From Clostridia bacterium (GTDB lineage: Bacteria; Bacillota; Clostridia; Christensenellales; CALWSW01), in contig JAHZEH010000094.1 of the NCBI GenBank assembly GCA_019421925.1, forward strand, positions 1 to 7,365: 7,365 nt of DNA, given 5' to 3'. Every line of letters begins with the position of its first letter. Within the stretch, counting starts at the first letter, position 1. The position numbers and the translations under genes were made by a program. The notes below the pieces were generated by a model. The model had not been told where the DNA came from. It saw only the letters and a program-made list of their open reading frames with translations, and did not search any database. Positions 5,713 to 7,365 of this stretch are shown one piece after another.

Positions 5713-6681
5713 TTGAGACGGGCAGCGGTGTGCCTGCTGCTTCTCTTTGGCGTCTCCCTCCTCCTCTATGGGGTCATCCGGGCGATGCCCGGGGACTATG
5801 TCATTCAGGCCACGGCCGGCAACCCCAATGTGACGCCCGAGATGATTGCCCGGCTGCGCCAGCTCTATGGACTGGATCAGGGGATTCTGCAGGGATACTG
5901 GAATTGGCTTAGCGGCGCGCTCGCCGGGGATCTGGGGGAGTCCTTTGTATACCGTGTCCCCGTGGCCCAGGTCATCGGCGAGAAAATGTGGGTATCCTTT
6001 GCCCTCGCCTTTACAGCGCTGCTGCTGCAGATCGTCATTGCGGTTCCCGTGGGCGTCTTTTGTGCTGTCCGGCGGCGCTCCAGAGGGGATCACCTGCTCT
6101 CGGGACTGGCTCTCCTGGGGAGCTGCCTGCCCGCCTTCTTTTTTGCTGCCATCCTGCAAAAGATATTCGCCGTGGATTTGCAGTGGCTTCCCCTGCAGGG
6201 GCTGGTCAACGCCCGGGCGGATTACGGGGGCTTCCGGCTGGTTCTGGACAAGGCGGCGCATCTGATCCTGCCCGTGTCTGTGTTCGTGGTGACGGGGGTG
6301 GGCAATCTTATCCGCTTTGTGAGGGGCAACGTGCTGGAGGCCCTCCAGGCGGATTATATCAGGGCGGCCAAGGCAAAGGGGCTCTCCGAGCGGCGGGTGG
6401 TCTGCCGTCACGCCCTGCGCAACTCGCTTCTGCCCTTTATCACGCTGCTGTCCGGGATTTTTCCCGCGCTCTTTTCCGGTGCGCTGATTGTTGAGGAGAT
6501 TTTTGCCATACCCGGCTTGGGCATGACGGCCTTTCGGGCGATGGAGATGGGGGACATACCTTTTATGATGGGGTTCAACCTCTTTCTTGCCGCGCTGACG
6601 CTGCTGGGGACGCTCCTGTGCGACCTGCTGTACGCGGCGGCCGATCCCCGCGTGCGGCTGGAGGGAGGGGCCCTGTCATGA
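5713..6681 (+). CDS. ABC transporter permease, DppB/OppB type
   Basis: An inner-membrane permease of 322 residues, the usual DppB size. Likely membrane segments are at about 4-22, 93-118, 130-150, 182-202, 240-263 and 282-307. The N-terminal motif is L-L-Y-G-V-I-R-A-M-P-G-D, and G-D-L-G-E-S is at about 72-77. The cytoplasmic EAA loop, D-Y-I-R-A-A-K-A-K-G with R-H-A-L-R-N-S-L-L-P-F (214-241), would contact the ATPases. The start is odd. The only in-frame start after the TAA at 5695 is TTG 5713, about 19 nt after the nearest strong Shine-Dalgarno (within 5681-5693). An ATG at 5708 reads ATG TTT TGA and stops at once. One more T in the TTTT run (5711-5714) would give M-F-L-R-R..., a normal DppB N-terminus, so a small indel or sequencing error is possible. 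The gene lies 86 bp after the binding-protein gene in the same operon. Confidence 0.9.
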   Translation: MRRAAVCLLLLFGVSLLLYGVIRAMPGDYVIQATAGNPNVTPEMIARLRQLYGLDQGILQGYWNWLSGALAGDLGESFVYRVPVAQVIGEKMWVSFALAFTALLLQIVIAVPVGVFCAVRRRSRGDHLLSGLALLGSCLPAFFFAAILQKIFAVDLQWLPLQGLVNARADYGGFRLVLDKAAHLILPVSVFVVTGVGNLIRFVRGNVLEALQADYIRAAKAKGLSERRVVCRHALRNSLLPFITLLSGIFPALFSGALIVEEIFAIPGLGMTAFRAMEMGDIPFMMGFNLFLAALTLLGTLLCDLLYAAADPRVRLEGGALS

Positions 6682-7365
6682 GAAAAGGAATGATGCCCGG
6701 CAGGCTGGTGCTGCGCCGCTTTGTCCGCGATAGGATGGCTATGACCGGATTGTGCCTGCTCGCCGCTATCGCCCTGTTCGCCTTTCTGGGCCCGCTCCTG
6801 TCCCCCTATGGGGAGTACAGCATGTTCTTTGTGGACAGGGAGGGCCGGGAGTTTGAGGCGGATGAGGAGATTGATTTCACACAGCCGGGCATCAGGGTCA
6901 ACGCCAGGGCCAGGCCGGGAGGGGGACATCCTCTGGGCACCGACCGGGAGGGCCGGGACGTCCTGACCCGGTTGATGTACGGCGGGCGGGTGTCCCTGAT
7001 TGTGGGCCTGGGCGTGGTGCTCCTTGAGACCCTGCTGGGGGCTCTGCTGGGGGGCGTTGCGGGGTACTGCGGCAGGTGGGCCGACGGCCTGGTGATGCGG
7101 GCGGCGGACGTATTCCGCTGCATCCCGACTCTGCCCCTGGTGCTTATCGTCAGCTCCATCCTGTTGACGGCGGGCGTTGCCCAGAACCTCAAGATCTACT
7201 GGCTCATGCTGGTCCTGGGGGTTCTGGGATGGGCGGACGTGGCCCGCCTGGTCCGCGGCCAGATTCTCGCCCTGCGGGAGCGGGAGTTTATGGTGGCGGC
7301 GGAGGCTGCGGGTATCCCGGTTTTGCGCCGTATCTGGAAACACCTCATGCCCAGCGTAGCCCCGC
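6678..7365 (+). CDS. ABC transporter permease, DppC/OppC type (3' end outside window)
   Basis: The second permease subunit of the importer; 229 codons are present and the end lies beyond the right edge. It starts with ATG in an ATGA overlap with the stop of the DppB-type gene, and GGAGGGAGGGG (6660-6670) lies seven bases upstream, so the two subunits are probably translationally coupled. Residues 10-42 form the R-R-F-x-R-D-R-M lead and first membrane segment, ending in P-L-L-S-P-Y. The family signature L-G-T-D-R-E-G-R-D-V-L-T-R-L (86-99) is followed by Y-G-G-R-V-S-L. Further membrane segments lie at about 104-130, 150-166 and 174-193. The EAA loop is visible at 201-229 (R-E-F-M-V-A-A-E-A-A-G, then H-L-M-P). 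It is expected to pair with the preceding permease; ATPase genes probably follow. The substrate is unknown. Confidence 0.93.
   Translation, partial: MRKGMMPGRLVLRRFVRDRMAMTGLCLLAAIALFAFLGPLLSPYGEYSMFFVDREGREFEADEEIDFTQPGIRVNARARPGGGHPLGTDREGRDVLTRLMYGGRVSLIVGLGVVLLETLLGALLGGVAGYCGRWADGLVMRAADVFRCIPTLPLVLIVSSILLTAGVAQNLKIYWLMLVLGVLGWADVARLVRGQILALREREFMVAAEAAGIPVLRRIWKHLMPSVAP

Noticed and set aside
4751..7343. Minus-strand open frames of 299, 273 and 311 codons (4751-5650, 5590-6411, 6408-7343)
   Set aside because: Each is antisense to a recognisable importer gene, with no ribosome-binding site or family motif; His/Gln/Pro-rich composition is typical of reverse-strand reading of GC-rich genes.

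Overview
The window looks like chromosome of a moderately GC-rich member of the Firmicutes, most likely Clostridia/Oscillospiraceae-like. This is inferred from three things: a glmS ribozyme (a class found essentially in Firmicutes and relatives), an FMN/FAD fumarate-reductase-like lipoprotein with a divergent TetR regulator, and the coding style. No rRNA, tRNA, insertion sequence or CRISPR array is visible.

Left block (1-1426). The 5' part of a flavoprotein gene runs leftward out of the window. It encodes a lipoprotein signal, an FMN-binding domain and the start of a FAD-binding domain. It is divergent from a TetR-family regulator gene. The 170-190 bp between them holds two back-to-back promoters with overlapping -35 elements and two inverted repeats that could be operators, so the regulator probably controls the flavoprotein and itself.

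Middle block (1437-3510). A leftward glmS unit has a promoter, a well-preserved glmS ribozyme-riboswitch, a Shine-Dalgarno and a coding region, and ends in a strong intrinsic terminator. The coding region is intact for 588 codons. However, the start codon and about the first 15 codons of GlmS, including the catalytic N-terminal cysteine, are absent, and the Shine-Dalgarno is joined almost directly to codons for Pro-Leu-Leu-Val. This is the oddest feature of the window.

Right block (3538-7365). A rightward ABC importer operon of the peptide/nickel (Dpp/Opp) type has its own promoter and a structured leader. It encodes a large lipoprotein substrate-binding protein, then a DppB-type permease after a 12-bp intergenic hairpin, then a DppC-type permease that overlaps the previous gene by 4 bp and runs off the right edge. 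ATPase genes would be expected further right. The permease B start is unusual: a TTG overlaps the end of an ATG-TTT-TGA triplet run, and one extra T would restore an ATG start.
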